This document shows, one piece after another, positions 34,764-45,929 of a stretch of DNA of 64,000 bases. How positions within the stretch are numbered: the first letter of the stretch is position 1; every line of letters starts with the position of its first letter. The notes under the pieces were generated by a model that had not been told where the DNA came from, made no database searches, and worked only from the letters and a program-made list of their open reading frames with translations. The position numbers and the translations under genes are program-made. Origin of the DNA: Dryococelus australis (taxonomy: Eukaryota > Arthropoda > Insecta > Phasmatodea > Phasmatidae); the NCBI GenBank assembly GCA_029891345.1, contig CM056994.1:224804991-224868990 (forward strand). The letters are read 5' to 3'.

Positions 34764-35215
34764 TTAGGACCACGTGAAAACATTGTTGAGATACACCAGG
34801 GTGCAGACACCAATCAGCCCATCCAGTACACAAACCATAATTTCCTGCAAAGTTGACAGAGCACATTTCAAGCCGAATGGCATTGCACAAAATTGAAAGT
34901 AACATCCGTCAGTGGCGGTGAATGCCATTTTGTGCTGATATGTGGGTTTTACAGGCACTTGCCAATAACCACTGCGGAGGTCGATAGTTGTCAATACCCT
35001 CGCACGTCCCAATGTGTTCAGTGCATCTTGGATATGGATGCTGGCGGCGGGGCACTACACGTAAACAAATTAAGGCGAATAAAGTCTACATACACAAAAA
35101 TGCAAAGTGCCATCTTTTTTTGGCACCAAGGTGATTGCTGAATTAAATGCACTATCCTATGGCTCAATAACACCTTCTTCCAACAACTCTGCTATTTGTT
35201 CTTGTATTATCTCTC
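34764..35215 (-). pseudogene. Gypsy reverse transcriptase
   Basis: The frame 34,764-35,012 contains VLTTIDLRSGYWQVPVKP (first catalytic Asp in TIDLRSGYWQ), KMAFTATDGCYFQFCAMPFGL and LVYLNNVFTWS, where the YLDD box reads YLNN, so both catalytic aspartates of that box are lost. Upstream, in a shifted frame at about 35,090-35,150, a VPKKDGTL-like segment is visible. The block order and MPFGL motif are diagnostic for Ty3/Gypsy. The enzyme is dead. Confidence 0.88.
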
Positions 35216-35465
35216 ACTGGTGGGGGTAGTAAGGGTACAGACTGTCGTATAGTGGCACATCTGTGGTTAGCAAGATGGTGTGTTTCGCTATGGTGGTTCT
35301 GCATAGCGGGTCGGCAACTGTGAGTACGTCCCTTCATTCTTTCAGCAATCGTTGTACTGCTTCGCGATATTCTGGAGGAACTGCATTGTCGAGGTCATCC
35401 AAGGCGACAGCGGACATGTCATCCTCGGCTCTATAGGTTCCAGATTGTAGGCGGTACAGCGTTCT

Positions 35466-35956
35466 TTATGTCCGAAATATATCTGCCATGCAGCAGGCTT
35501 GACAACTGCTTTCTGCTCTATCGACCAGGGAATTCCCAGTACGATGTCTTCCCTGATATCGTATGAGACAAATTCCGTGGTAGTTGTTGTAATGTCCCAG
35601 ATACTGACTGTAGGTGTTATTTCTCCGGTAACTTCTCCCGTATCCTGAAGTGTCGCTAGCTGTATGGCATGCTGGTTTTACTTTACTTCTTTCAGTTCGA
35701 TGTAACTGCCATGAACGAAGTTGTGTGATGCAGCCATGTCCACTAACACTCTGCATGGGATATTGTCCATTTGAATAAGAATGCGAATTAAAGTACCTGT
35801 TTCTCTCGTGATATGGCTGAGTGCGATGTGGGTTGCGTTCTGTTTTGATTGTTTTGATAGCAGCCTGGGGTGGGTGGCGTCATTCTGCCTTACCCAGGCA
35901 GTCCGTTTCCCAGCGGCGCTCTGTGTTGTTGTGGTTCGCGTGGGAAGTCCGCCCAT
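35466..35956 (-). pseudogene. Gypsy aspartic protease
   Basis: The frame 35,678-35,956 contains NIPCRVLVDMAASHNFV; the active-site triad D-S/T-G here reads D-M-A, so the catalytic Asp remains but the motif is altered. A second frame (35,466-35,756) continues in a shifted register. The position between the gag knuckle and RT is as expected for Gypsy. Confidence 0.75.
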
Positions 35957-35959
35957 GTC

Positions 35960-37900
35960 GGGCAGTCATTGTTCCAATGCGGCCCATCACACAAGCTATG
36001 GAGGTGAAGGGGCCTGTCTATTTCCATTTTAATATCTTGGTGGAGGTGTGCTGTTTCGTTTCGACCCAGTTACTCCTGGCCGAGAAGTCTTGGTTTTGGC
36101 TGGAACTGCAGTTTTTTCTGTTGTTCTAGTTACTGCTTCTTCCATGGCCAGGTTCTTGGGTTTGTTTACATTTGACTCGCGGCTTGACTTTGGATTGTCA
36201 CGGTCACTGCACGGTTTCACAGCACTGTTAGCATTCAACAGTAGCACTGTTTGTAGGAACTCCTACTCAGTAGTGTGCATAACTGACGCTAAGGCAGGGT
36301 GGTGTACTTTACTGGCCAAGCCCACAACCACTACCAATACATCCCATAGTGGCAGCTCCAGGTGCTAGGTGCGTATGAGGTTGATTTTACTCGTGACGAA
36401 ATCGTACAGCGACTCATAGGCTTCCTCCCTCATGATTGTCTGGCTGTGTGGTCATGGAGATTCGAACATAGTAACGAATCTGCACAATTTTTCGGAATTC
36501 ATCCCACGTCAATCCGTAGTGGGTTCTACCAGTTCGCCAGGTCTTAGCATCCCCGAACAATCGCTCACCGATGCAGTGACGCCATTCATCCTGGTTGACT
36601 CGTCACCTTCTTAGTCGTCGCTCTCGCAGTCCTGTATGAATGCTCTAGGATCCTCCCTAGCTATACCGGCATAAGTCGGTAGCGATTGGAACCAGGCAGG
36701 TGTTGCTTGGTGTGGTTGGCAGCACTGATGTTTGCTCACGTACTTCTTGCAGGAGTGGAGTAGATTGTAATTGTAACATCAGTTATGTTGTGTGGAATGG
36801 GTAGTCATCCACATATTTCGCTGTAACTCGTGGTTGTTTTCCCGATGATACTGTGTTGGAGTGATGTATGTCTGGCCTCCATTTTCCTCAGCTCGTATGT
36901 ACGGTTGTTGTGTAGGTTCTGGACTAGGTTGTTCCAGTATACAGCAAGCGCAGCTGATGTCATGTTCATTTATCCTCGTTGTTCGTTCCCATGGCGCAAT
37001 GCAACCTTCGTGGTAGACACGCTTGCAGGTGGTAAAGGCTACTGTGGTTGTCCCGCGTCTGTCGCACTATAATGTGCGCACTTCTACAGAGTTTTCCGTA
37101 GTTGTGATCTCGCCAGTTCCCTGTCAATGGGTACTATTGGGTATGTACACAATACTGGTGGGCATGCCGAATTTATGAAGCCCTTGACTCTTTGTGGTTT
37201 TAGACATCAGGTGCAAATATCTTCTGTTTTTCCCATACAAATGCGAGCTAATGTGCTGTTACAATTTTCCTGGTATGCTTGTTCAATATCTTGCCGCAAC
37301 TGTTGCAGGATGGTTGAGTCATGACAAATACATGCATTGTCACTGTCCAATCCGAGGGAAAATGGATCTTGTGGTGATGTGGGTTGTAGGCATCTGACCC
37401 ACAATGAAGCCGGTCTTCTGTTCTTACTACTTATGTCGAAATATCCTCTGTCGGGCATGCAACACGGTTGATGCGGTGACATATTGATTACTTCTGCCAG
37501 ATCATGTGTTCATGGCTCACAGCTGACACCCACGTATGGGACGCGGAAGGGGTGGTCCTGCTGGTGCAATGCTATGTGGATGGAGGGGTTGGAAGGTGGT
37601 AACTTTCCCTTAGCAGGCTGTCCTAGATGGCTGCAATACGTCACCAGGTTGGTGTGCGATGATGAGATGAACTGCTTCAAAATGGCTTATGACAGTAGCA
37701 TTTTGGCGCGACTTTCCACTTTGCATTTTCCTGGATTTCCCTGTAGCTGTTCCATGTTGTGTTGATCTTCATTGGTTACTGAGTGATAGGAAACTCCACC
37801 TGTAGTGGGAATAGTGATCCAAACTCAAAGGAAATAGGTTATGCATTCCAACCATGTAGCACATCGTATACATGATGATGATACGAAACACAGGTAGTTG
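35960..37900 (-). pseudogene. Gypsy gag remnants
   Basis: Just upstream of protease, near 35,960-36,000, the minus strand encodes CDGPHWNNDC, three of four ligands of a CCHC zinc knuckle. Farther 5', the frames 36,029-36,247 (Lys/Thr/Arg-rich) and 37,207-37,482 (with ILQQLRQDIEQAYQ and NSTLARICMGK) lie where capsid and matrix coding should be. Many stops and frame changes prevent reconstruction. The plus-strand ORFs in this interval are antisense shadows. Confidence 0.55.
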
Positions 37901-38393
37901 GAAGTGGTACACATGATTCATAATTCCTGATGAAATTGCAATAAGAGGTACTGAACTAGTTGGTGGGAAATTATTGGCCACTAGTTGCAGCGCCTCTTGA
38001 TGCCCGGTGATTCTGTACCATGAGGGGATTGAGTGATGAGGATAGGAACAGTGGTGTTCATTAACTTGCCAGGGTTATGGCACCATCTCGTGGTGCGAGC
38101 GCAAGGATGATGTTGATACATAGAGTCTCAGGATCTAGTCACCGATGGCCGTTGGCCATCCCTCATAGCCGATGTCTTGGTGAATATTACCAGAATGATG
38201 ACATTCTCCACCAGTCACGTATTACATCCAATATGCCTAGTCTATTAAGGGCTGTTGGCCTCCCTTACGTGTCAGCTCGCTCTTGATGGATTATTCTGGC
38301 TCAAGGTCTGCAAAATAAGGGATTGGCTCAATCGCCTGCTGCGCACTGAGTGGCTGCCTGCTTGTGACGTAGTGTGCAGCCCTGAACCGAGTA

Positions 38394-40600
38394 CATGGCC
38401 TGCGAGCAGAATATAAAAGTAAAACAAACTCGTCATTACAACCAAACCATTAAAGATAATGGCACGAAACTTTTAGAGTGTTTGGGAAGAAACATTACCG
38501 CACACCTATTGGAGGTATTGTTTAATTTTATCCGATACATTCCTCTCGCAATAAAATTAATTATCGTGCTGTTTTGTGTGCTCGTGTTATTGCAGTTGAA
38601 ATGTTTTTCAGTTATAAGATAAGGATTTGTAAGCACATGAAATGCAGGTAAATATCAAAATTGAAGATCTTTGCTTAGTTAACAGTCTTAGACTTAACTT
38701 ATTTGTAAAAGCGAGCGAGCTTCTATGTTTCAAAACAATGCAAGTATTCCGAGACATGTGACCTAACGTAAAAACTATGGTTTCCTAAACGACTATGGCC
38801 CCAAATTTACAAGGGAGTAATTTTTAATATGTTCATATACAATAACAGAATGCAAAAAGTTAATTTCAGTTGTAATCAAACATCCTTCCAGGGGAATATT
38901 AACATGTTTTAAGAATATAGTTTATTTAAAATCTAGCTTTTTCAAGCAGGGAGACAGACACACTCAAGGAATGTGTCATAATTAAATAAAAACGTAATAA
39001 AACACAATATAGTTAACTCATAACATTTATTTAAAGTTACTTTTGAAATGGGCTAAGAATAGTAAAACAGTAGCTTCATGAAATATTCTTATTCTTGTGG
39101 TCTGCATTTGTAATTCAAGAGCTGTTACTATATTTATGGCAACTTTGCTGAAAATCTATCTCTACAGAACGGCACTGTTAAAAATTCCCATCAATTAACA
39201 GAGATTTCTATAACAATTTACGGTTTTTGTATGCAAATCAGATCCGTTACGACGGAAAATGGAACAGATTTCTGTACTCAACAAAATTCGTAGCTATCCG
39301 CGATTGTCATAGCTTCGTGTAACGGGAACAAACAATGCCAAGGATACAGTCTTCTTAACCGCAATAAAATGAAAAACCTTTGTTCATGTGCCTTTTAAAA
39401 CATTTGCATCTTAAACCCTGTGATTTAAAACATCATAGAATAGCACAAACACTTTGTAACAGATGGCATCGCTTCAAACACTTCAACCATACGGAAGATT
39501 GAAAATGTGTATATTATTGTAAATATTAACATAACTCGTGAAGTATCCGCATATGAGTACGATAGCTGAGAATGGCGCTGGGTTACGAATGTTTTTATTT
39601 GTGTTAAAATCCCACTTCAGGACAAAATGAACGTAAAATTTTTCACCTTTTTATGTTACACAGGGCAACATCTTCGTTTAGGCTATTCATGGTAAACTGA
39701 GCAATCTCGAAAGCCCTCTCGCTGCCAGGCTGAACTTCTTTATTACCTCTCTACGCTCAGACCACTAATGCTTCTCTTGTGATAAACATAAAAACAAATA
39801 ATTATTTGTCGTGGCTGTTTCACAACATTAATAATGATAAAATATAATTTTAGAGGACATGGTAAGGATTTTTTAAAACATTAATAAGTACTAAACTGAT
39901 ATAATTAAATAGGCTTGTATTTGTCTGTTTTTTTTTTTTTTTTTGCTCTACAGGGCTGCACCTTTATCAGATATTCCCAACAATCCGAAAAGTTAAGTTT
40001 CAAATCAACTTTGTTAGGTTTGACAGTTAACTGTAGTATTTGAATGAAAGAGACAAATATTTAGGCAAAGTATGGGTTTTTATAGGAAATAAAAGAAAGT
40101 TCGTAACCAGATGAACTGACCAAACATAGATACCAGTCAAAACAAACAAAATTGGTTTAGAAACTTACCTTTCTGGATTGCTGGGAAAGGTGAAGTATTT
40201 CACAAATGTGTCTCGCTTCGAATTTTCACAGTGAGGAACCCAGCAACTTGTTACACATTTTTTTAAAATTTTCCTCACTTCAAAATTGGAATTCAATTCA
40301 ATTAACATACGAAACTTATAAACGACTTGGTCAAGAATGCCAATTTTATGGAATAATTACAACATAGAAAATTGAAAACATTTATTTAATTATTTGCTTA
40401 ATGCTTAACGTGTGTACGATTAAAGTTGATTTGATCTTAAATGTGAAAAGGATAACTCTGTTTGATCGCCAATCCAACGAATAAATTATTTTCAAATTGA
40501 ACGACTTTTCGATGTTGGTACAAATGGAATTTTTAGTACTCGATTAGTGCAGCGAAAGCTCTATATAGTGACTGGCCCCTGCCCTAAACGTTAACTTCCG
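38394..40600. other. Interior of 3.2-kb transposon, no gene recognised
   Basis: AT-rich with short ORFs only; a T16 tract lies near 39,930-39,945. A decayed transposase cannot be excluded, but I see no DDE signature or zinc finger. Confidence 0.45.
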
Positions 40601-40609
40601 ATTATGGTG

Positions 40610-40735
40610 GAATATAGACACTGTATTTATTACTTACTTGGCAATATTTATTTGAAAAGTTGTTTAAATGATTAAAAAAATAGCTGAAAGAAAATAGTAA
40701 CTAAGGCCTCAAAAGTGCTCACTTTACAGTGACGA
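40610..40735. repeat. Partial copy of the GTTCAC..AAGTGAGCAC MITE
   Basis: CACTGTATTTATTACTTAC...GAAAATAGTAACTAAGG and AAAAGTGCTCACTTTACAGTGA align with the right half of the MITE at 21,110-21,236 (GAAAATGGTAACTAGGG and AAAAGTGCTCACTTGACCGTGA). Only this half is recognisable. Confidence 0.6.
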
Positions 40736-40875
40736 CGATAATGCAATTTTTGGAAAACTGCATCGCATGCCACTGTAAAATAATTTAAAAGACACACTGA
40801 AAGTTCCATAAATTCAAGGAAAGTCCATTACTGAGAAAAAGTGTGTGTCCGTAATTCTACCATAAGCTTTTCAAT

Positions 40876-41235
40876 GTGGTAGTATTACTTCATAGTTCAA
40901 TTCGAAAAAGAACAGTTCCCTGGCAGGGCAGAGTCAAAAACCAGAAACAGAAAACAATAGCAAGAAACATCGTTATGAGCCGGGAGTTCACAATAACAAT
41001 TAAAATGCTGCTGAAAGTTATTTTACTGTCTATTATAGCTGTCCAAATAAGGGAATTGTTAGATATCGATACCGGGTATATTTACCTTTCAAAACTTGTT
41101 TCAAAACACAACATTTTCTTCGAAGTGTTGACAGCAGGTGTAACAAGTATCTGGGTTGAATTTGTCATCTCTTCTACATTTAAAGATCCACTACATTTTC
41201 TGTGCATCCTTCGGAAATCTATGATAAGAAATTAA
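40876..41235 (+). CDS. Unassigned 119-codon ORF in the 3.2-kb transposon
   Basis: Basic N-terminus (SIRKRTVPWQGRVKNQKQK) followed by a hydrophobic segment MLLKVILLSIIAVQI and another near the C-terminus. I do not recognise a family. The local sequence is AT-rich and the ORF may be fortuitous. It is the longest frame in this insert, so it is the only candidate for a remnant of its own gene. Confidence 0.2.
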   Translation: MVVLLHSSIRKRTVPWQGRVKNQKQKTIARNIVMSREFTITIKMLLKVILLSIIAVQIRELLDIDTGYIYLSKLVSKHNIFFEVLTAGVTSIWVEFVISSTFKDPLHFLCILRKSMIRN

Positions 41236-41834
41236 ATTGTTGTGCAATTTCGTTTTATCTATTGTTGCAAACTGCAACAGCAAACCTTGTACCTGGCATC
41301 ATGCAGTCTACTCAGACAACATAAAACATGTGGCCATAGTCAAAATAACAAACATCTTGCTCCGACAGGAACTATGCTGCGAGGAATGCAGGCCGGGTAG
41401 CCAGGACAGGGCTGCAGGCTACATCACTCCCCTGCCCCTCTCCCCCCCCCAGACCCCTCGTCTATATGGCCCTTCTTGGGTCAAGCTCCCCTTTTAAGGA
41501 CCTTGATTCTGGCTACCCAATGCCATTATTTAAGAGACAAAGTAAAATAAGTTGACATGAAATAGGTTAAGTAACTATGAAGGGGTTAGTACAAAAAAGA
41601 TGCAGGATTCTTAACGTCGTGTAATTTATTTCATTTCACTTCCCTAATGGGGCACTTACATTTACAGTTCTGCTGTTATAGCCTGGCGGGCTCTTGCAAT
41701 GAAAATATGGCCGTATGGCCTACGTGGCCTCGGCCAGTGGTGCAAGTGCTGCTCCATGACGTGGTGCATTTTTATGTTCTAACTGGCACGACGTGGGGAA
41801 TGGTCTGAGGCCAAGGCGCTGTCGAAATCAGTAC

Positions 41835-42489
41835 AAAACTGTTAAATTACATTTTTTCTTCCTATTTGCAACATTCTCTATGACAAGACTTACTCATTGC
41901 CTGATGTAGTACTCTATCTGCAAATCGTCTCTACCAAACCTGCTTGTAAGTGTTTCAATTGCTTTGTAACAATTATCTCTTGTAGGCAGGAAGTTACTGA
42001 CTAGTTTCGTAGCACAACTGCGTACTTTTGCAGATTGGATTAGTCAAGTTTACTGAAATTTGTCCACATCCTCGATATCAACGACTTCATGAATGGGTTT
42101 GAATTGGCCCCGGAACCCGAGCCAACCTTTAACCCCACCTCCAAACTTCGCTAATTCTATTTCAGGCAATTTCAATACTTTTTTAGTGTTATTAAGTTAC
42201 ATGAACTCGCCAACTTTTCACTGTGGCCCTTATACTGGCCAACAAACCCCTGTAACTATAAACAGATTTGTACTCACAGTCATACGTTTCTGAATTTTCT
42301 TTTTGTAATGATTCCAATAATATTCGTCTAGTGTAGCCAGTTCAGCTCCCAACCTCATTATTTTGGTCATCAGGGATTTCCAACACTTCTATATCGTCTT
42401 GCGCATCTTCTAAATGTTTTGTAGTTATATGTCTAAGTAAATAAATTCATCACAGGTTTCCTAGCCTTGATGTACTTCTTACTCGCCAT
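41835..42489 (-). pseudogene. BEL/Pao gag, N-terminal part (cut by Gypsy insertion)
   Basis: From the ATG at 42,489 (MASKKYIKARK) the minus strand reads through frameshifts into LPEIELAKFGGGVKGW, FKPIHEVVDIEDVDKFQ, PTRDNCYKAIETLTSRFGR and finally NLTVLY, all typical BEL/Pao gag blocks (DUF1759-type: a P.L.L..F.G....W..F...F core). At least three frame changes are needed to follow it. The frame stops being gag exactly at GTAC 41,831-41,834 and resumes at 29,953 on the other side of the Gypsy element. The plus-strand ORFs here are shadows. Confidence 0.8.
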
Positions 42490-43170
42490 TAGCAGTATTC
42501 ACAATAGAGCGCCGCGTCCAACACTCGCTGCCAACAACGAGTGTTATTTGCATCTTTGCTTGCTGCAAAAAGTCGTTTGTAGATTCCAGGTGCGACCACC
42601 CTTATTGCCGCCAACACAAGTATTGTGGCTTGTAACCTCGGCTGCATTAGACTGCGCCCTGCTGCCGCAAGCGAAATTGGTCGACAAACAAAAAATATTT
42701 CCATTTGTTATGTAGGATATTTCTTGCTGAATGTTGTCCTGGGCAATTTCAAATAACTTAGTATAGACCACACATGATTGGAGATGTTAAAATTGGATTC
42801 TAGAACACAATTCCTCATTTGAGTAAGAAAGAAAATATTATCACCATTCGCATTTTAGACTAATCTTGTCACTCTGACCTACATCCCACTTTTTATATCT
42901 ACTGTATCAGAATTTTGACCTGCAAATAATTTCTTCAATAACTGATAAGATTTGTAAGAATCAATGAAATCATAAAAATATTGTTAACTTGTATGAAAAA
43001 TCAAGTTAAAAGTGTCTGTGAAATTCAAAATGTTAAAAATCTCCTATTAATCTATTATTTAAGAAAATAATTTGTCATAAACATTTTTTTTATTGCTTAC
43101 ATTTGTGTACTAAATATTCTGTTTTTTTTTTTTTTTGCCTAATTTACGAAGGTAAGAAAGACATATGAGA
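42490..43170. other. Expected BEL 5' UTR/LTR side, nothing recognised
   Basis: Upstream of the BEL gag ATG (higher coordinates, minus strand) a 5' leader and LTR should follow. I could not match this stretch to any sequence left of 25,170. Two minus-strand frames of about 70 codons here are unassigned. Confidence 0.4.
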
Positions 43171-43179
43171 TTACTTTCC

Positions 43180-44880
43180 TGTCTGACTGTGCATATAGGC
43201 TTGTGAATGTGTGTGTCTGTTTGTCTGTGCATTTGCCTCATCCATTTTCAATTTTGAACTTGTGAACCTAATTTCACCAAGCTCGGAACACAAATAGTAC
43301 TTAGTATGGACACCTGACATGCTATAGTTTTTGATCACGCCCTGCACTTACTTTCAAAATTATGTATAATATGTCATATCTCGGAACATTTCAACCTGTT
43401 TAAACCATATTTTTGATGTTGGCAGAAAATCGTGTAACTATTAGATTTTCACATGTATATTGTTAGTCTGCCATTTTGAAAGGTACAGTAGCACTAAATA
43501 AAAAAATAAAAATTTTACATATCTCGCAAACTATCAAATCAATTCTCGTCCTATTTGACATTTAAGTAATACTATAACAGGCTTGGTAAACATAAGTAAT
43601 TAAACTTGATTACATAATTGTTTTCAAAATAGTGGCAATACAAATATTTTAGATTTACTTGGTTACATACTAAACTATTTAACCAATTGAGAACGAATTT
43701 CCTATGATAAAGGTATTTATTACAAGCAACATGTATACAAACAAATAAACATTTTGTCAACCATCTTGTAAGATCGCACAACATGATTACGTAAAGTTTT
43801 CATGTCATATCTCGATAAACAAGTAACCAATCTCTACCAAATTTTGCAAACAATTAGTATTGTGGCAGATGATATTAAATTATGTTTTATGTACGTCAAA
43901 CACAGATTTTCAAAATGGAGGCTATAAAGTTATCTTAGCTAAGAATGTTATATCATGGAAATCATGTTATCAATTCCAATTTAACTTTCTATACTGGCAG
44001 TAGATATTAGATCTATCAACTGTGTCTACACGGAACATCTCTCGTCCACTATTTGGAAGGATGGCTAACTTCCACATCAATAAATAAAGTTTCAATGCCA
44101 TATCTTAGGAAACAACTTACCGATTCGTATCAAATTCGACAAACAAGTAGTATTGCGGCAGATTATGTAAAAAGGTATGTTTTAGTATGTCAGGGACTTA
44201 TTCTCAAAATGGTGGATAAACAGTTACTTTAGCTTAGTAAGTGTACTTTATCTCAGGAACCATGTAATCAATTCGAATCCAAGTTTTGCATGTTGGCAGA
44301 ATGTACTAAAAAATATCAACTGAGATTACACAGTGCATATTTTGTTCACCATTTTGTAAGATATGACACATGAAAAAATAAAGTGTAATATCTCGGGAAA
44401 AAATAGACATGTCCCTACCAAATTTTTCAAACAATTTGCACTGCATTAGGTTGTGCAAACTGCTATGTTTTAAGTAGTCAGGCACTTTTTTACAAAATGG
44501 TGGCTATATAAATATTTTAGCTCGGGTTTTTATTAACGAACCATTCCAACTTAACTTTGTATGCTAGCGATATCAATTGCAACTATCAAATTTGTATATT
44601 CAAAGCCTTATTCCTATGCCATTTTGTAAGATAGCCCCAAAAATCAAATTAAGTTTCTATGTAGTATCTCGGGAAAAAATCAACCCATTCTTACGAAATT
44701 TGGCGAAGAAGTTGCATTATGGGAGGCCAGATAACTGTTTGTAATTTCTAAGTTTGATAGACACATATTTTCGAATATGTGGCTATAATATCATTTTAGC
44801 TTTGTGTGCTATATCTATGAAACCATGTAAACAGTTTTAGCTTTACTTTGTATACTGGCAAGTAGTTACAAATATATAGA
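43180..44880. repeat. Satellite of about 145-bp monomers arranged as about 290-bp dimers
   Basis: The word (C)ATATCTCGGGAAA and its variants recurs near 43,375, 43,518, 43,806, 44,099, 44,387 and 44,662; spacing of the last five is 275-293. A half-unit variant (ATATCTCAGGAACCATGTAATCAATTC-like, in part) lies near 43,948, 44,247 and 44,810, about 140-150 after each. Units share ACCAAATTT.GC, TAGTATTG.GGCAGAT, TTCAAAATGGTGG and ACCATTTTGTAAG. Alternate monomers resemble each other more than neighbours do, i.e. a dimeric higher-order unit. Not coding. Confidence 0.85.
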
Positions 44881-45279
44881 TCTTGGACATCTGGTATCCA
44901 AGCAAGGAGCCAGGATACTGCCATCTTGGATATCTGTTTTTCGCACAGAAAACACTGTTTTTTTCCCACAGAAGCAGCCAAAATTGCCAGAAATGTATGT
45001 AAAAATAGCAAAATTTCGCAAAAGAAATGTTTTATTCGCACAAATTTGCACATTGAAAGTGCGCACTTGCACAATCAGCCAGAATTTGCTCAATCCAGCC
45101 GGATGACTTTACAATGAGGCATTAATTCCTTGTGTGCGGAGTCAGGGGTGTGGAGTTACCCTGACAACACTCCAGCATTCTCTGGGTGCTGCCAACCGAG
45201 TTTTCTGTCCTACCGAATGTGCACACTTCCCCATCACACATTCTGCATGAAGGAGGCGACTCCATTCCAAGGCCCTCTA

Positions 45280-45765
45280 TATCTACTTATAAGCATATTT
45301 GTCTGTAAGCTCAGAACAGTTTAAGGTATAGTAGCCAAAATCATAACATATGCATCATCCCAGACCACTAAAAGAAGTGAGGGGTCAAGTATGACATATG
45401 GCTACTAATAAGCATAGTTGGCTTTACTTTCCAAACTATTTAAGTTATAGTGGCCAAAATTGAAATATTGGCAACACACCCCATACAATGAAAAGGAGCA
45501 AGGGGGCAAGTGTGAACTATGTTTACTTATAGGCATAGTAGGCTGTAAGTTCCGAACCATTTAAGGTAGAGTGGTCAAAATCATAACATAGACGTTACCC
45601 TAGACAATGTAAAAAAAGGAGCGAGGGGTCAAGTAGGTGCTAAGCACACTACCTCAGGTCACACATCACCCAAGAGTACAAATTAGCAGAGTTGGTCATA
45701 TAATTTACGAACCATGTGAAATACAACTAGCAAAATCATAACTAGCGACAGTGCAAATGTCATTC
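45280..45765. repeat. Minisatellite, period about 120 bp, about four copies
   Basis: The unit contains ACTTATAAGCATA, a run like CCAAACTATTTAAGTTATAGTGGCCAAAAT (in part), an ACC..A.ACAATG stretch and GGAGCGAGGGGTCAAGT. Starts are near 45,284, 45,405, 45,526 and, more diverged, 45,675. Three units are clear, the fourth partial. Confidence 0.75.
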
Positions 45766-45929
45766 CCTATCATTCAATGGAAAATTGCGAATGTCACACT
45801 CATGTGTATTCCACCCTGATACCAGCCATCTTGGTTTTTTGTGTGAATTATGATGCCAGGCTGTTCCCCAGGTGCTCCCTGGGATGTTTTCTTCCCAGCG
45901 AATACTCCCGAATGTGCACATCCTTCGTG

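Larger units (their letters stand above)
38302..41505. mobile_element. 3,204-bp DNA transposon, 9-bp TSD, termini CAAGGTC
   Basis: ATTCTGGCT at 38,293-38,301 is repeated at 41,506-41,514. The uninterrupted LTR at about 30,240 shows the empty site. The insert begins CAAGGTCTGCAAAATAAGGG and its inverted right end reads CAAGGTCCTTAAAAGGGG: seven perfect terminal bases and a looser match beyond. A 9-bp duplication is common in Mutator-like elements; Merlin and P superfamilies give 8-9 or 8. No transposase is recognisable; plus-strand frames at 40,876-41,235 (119 codons) and 41,237-41,497 are unassigned. It carries a MITE half near 40,610-40,735. Confidence 0.8.
29958..41830 (-). mobile_element. 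Ty3/Gypsy LTR retrotransposon inserted in BEL gag, TSD GTAC
   Basis: The element spans 11,873 bases, including a 3.2-kb transposon in its 5' LTR. It is flanked by GTAC at 29,954-29,957 and 41,831-41,834. On the plus strand the ends are TGATTCC... and ...GAAATCA, i.e. TG...CA with a TGATT/AATCA inversion. The minus-strand order is LTR, gag, protease, RT, RNase H, integrase, polypurine tract, LTR. No envelope gene is seen. A 4-bp duplication is known for some Gypsy lineages such as Mdg1. All coding domains have stops or frameshifts and the LTRs have diverged, so insertion is old, but younger than the BEL element it disrupts. Confidence 0.9.
38008..41830 (-). repeat. Gypsy 5' LTR, interrupted by a 3.2-kb transposon
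   Basis: The LTR consists of 38,008-38,301 and 41,515-41,830, about 610 bases after discounting the insert. Its minus-strand 3' end is TGGTACAGAATCA, matching TGGTCTGGAATCA of the other LTR; the internal region then begins CCGGGCATC. The 18-mer TGGTACAGAATCACCGGG spans the junction and begins with TGG like a tRNA primer-binding site, which could mean the site overlaps the LTR end, but I cannot name the tRNA. Relative to the 3' LTR it lacks about 1.3 kb between GCCTCGGCC (near 41,735) and AGTGGTGCAAGTGCTG. Confidence 0.8.
25170..42489 (-). mobile_element. Decayed BEL/Pao LTR retrotransposon, split by nested insertions
   Basis: Minus-strand remnants appear in the order gag, CCHC knuckle, aspartic peptidase, RT, RNase H/connection and integrase, the BEL/Pao order. 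The element starts with a gag ATG at 42,489 and fades in integrase at about 25,170. It is split by a Ty3/Gypsy element (29,958-41,830) within gag and by a 1,083-bp insert (25,879-26,961) between RNase H and integrase. Its LTRs were not identified on either side. Frameshifts, stops and altered catalytic residues (YVDN for YVDD) show it has been inactive for long. Without the two large inserts the internal coding remnant is about 4.4 kb. Confidence 0.85.

Noticed and set aside
44866..45117. Short overlapping ORFs near 45 kb with Cys/Lys-rich peptides
   Set aside because: Present on both strands in the same place and adjacent to satellites; no domain.
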